A stretch of DNA of 64,000 nt from Verrucomicrobiales bacterium (GTDB lineage Bacteria; Verrucomicrobiota; Verrucomicrobiia; Verrucomicrobiales; DEV007), in contig JARGPI010000002.1 of NCBI GenBank assembly GCA_029213005.1, positions 309,108 to 373,107 of the forward strand. Reading direction: 5' to 3'. The position numbers and the translations under genes are program-made. Under the pieces are notes generated by a model, which was not told where the DNA came from, did no database searches, and saw only the letters and a list, made by a program, of their open reading frames with translations. Below, piece by piece: positions 63,646 to 64,000 of the stretch (its first letter is position 1; every line of letters starts with the position of its first letter).

Positions 63646-63999
63646 CTACGGCTTCTCCATTCCCAGCCCGACCTTGATCAGCTTGGTAAAATAGGCACCT
63701 CCACCCGGCCCGAGAAAGTTCATTCGGGTCTCATACGCTCCGTTGTCGTAAATCTCAGGCGGAAGCACATAGCCGATGTAGTCGCCATTGAACGCAGTCG
63801 GAGTGACCTCTATACCATGGTCCTTCGCCTCTTCCCGCAAAGGCGCCGACAGCAGTGCCGAATACTCGACCGGCAAACCCACCAGCCTCCGGTTATCGAG
63901 ATGCACAAAATGAATCGGAGCGGTATCGGCATGGAGTCTTTTGGCGAGCCATTGCGAAACCCGGATATCCCCGGAGACCCGAATCTGGAACTTGGGCAA
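63646..63999 (-). CDS. Neutral/alkaline ceramidase-like protein (3' end only)
   Basis: The last 117 or so residues of a gene that begins beyond the window. The text RRLVGLPVEYSALLSAPLRE, then the FNGDYIGYVLPPEIYDNGAYETRM block resembles the N-terminal domain of neutral ceramidase-like proteins, in which a conserved DYIGYV-type motif helps bind zinc. Related secreted proteins are widespread in PVC bacteria. Function is a suggestion only, since the catalytic Ser and most zinc ligands are not in view. The stop lies 47 bases from repeat copy E. Confidence 0.5.
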   Translation of the reverse strand: MPKFQIRVSGDIRVSQWLAKRLHADTAPIHFVHLDNRRLVGLPVEYSALLSAPLREEAKDHGIEVTPTAFNGDYIGYVLPPEIYDNGAYETRMNFLGPGGGAYFTKLIKVGLGMEKP

Positions 64000-64000
64000 C

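Overview
The window comes from a bacterium of the Planctomycetota-Verrucomicrobiota (PVC) group, most likely a verrucomicrobial chromosome. The basis is gene content: two unrelated sets of the families that mark this group (DUF1592-type cytochrome plus DUF1552, and DUF1549/DUF1553 plus DUF1501), an H-X9-DG pseudopilin, a XylR-type AraC regulator, a secreted formylglycine sulfatase and BlaI/BlaR1-like regulators. No phage genes, transposases, rRNA or CRISPR arrays were found, and there is one tRNA (Ser, GCT). Few start codons have a strong Shine-Dalgarno sequence, so several starts were chosen from signal peptides and family boundaries.

Layout. 0-2 kb: the end of a phosphate ABC transporter operon (pstC-pstA-pstB). 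2-6 kb: a PAS-AraC regulator divergent from two coupled carotenoid desaturase-type flavoproteins. 6-14.3 kb: a MoxR ATPase / DUF58 / BatA-like series of large membrane VWA proteins, one carrying a PA14 domain. 14.4-19.6 kb: an HTTM protein, a pseudopilin, an exported protein, glycyl-tRNA synthetase and a lipoprotein. 19.7-28.4 kb: tRNA-Ser, an RND efflux pump with its adaptor, a TauE-like exporter, a START-like membrane protein, and a BlaI/BlaR1 pair in which the M56 protein ends in EF-hands. 28.4-33.6 kb: an exported protein, an AlkX/YcaQ-like glycosylase and a hybrid histidine kinase with two receiver domains. 33.7-43.5 kb: an overlapping operon of cytochrome, DUF1552 and two tandem paralogues of unknown family, then an exported CHAT protease. 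43.6-50 kb: a matrixin-like protease, a nucleoside hydrolase, and a three-domain RidA protein coupled to a sulfatase that is broken by one TAA codon. 50-59.8 kb: a lipoprotein, a metal P-type ATPase, a rhodanese lipoprotein, a D-amino-acid oxidase, a YeiH-like exporter with a TauD-like dioxygenase, a XylR-like regulator and an EF-hand esterase. 60-64 kb: an SHD1-DUF1549/DUF1553 protein with its DUF1501 partner, and the end of a ceramidase-like gene.

The most unusual signal lies between the genes. A 13-bp palindromic unit, TGTACCCTGTACA, occurs in groups of two or three at five places spread over 55 kb. The start-to-start distance is 22 bp in all six adjacent pairs, whatever the orientation. 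The window also has a 218-bp element bounded by perfect 19-bp inverted repeats flanked by TA, a 132-bp element with 25-bp palindromic arms, and a 25-bp GC-rich hairpin sequence found identically downstream of two genes. Together they suggest a genome with several families of small non-coding repeats.
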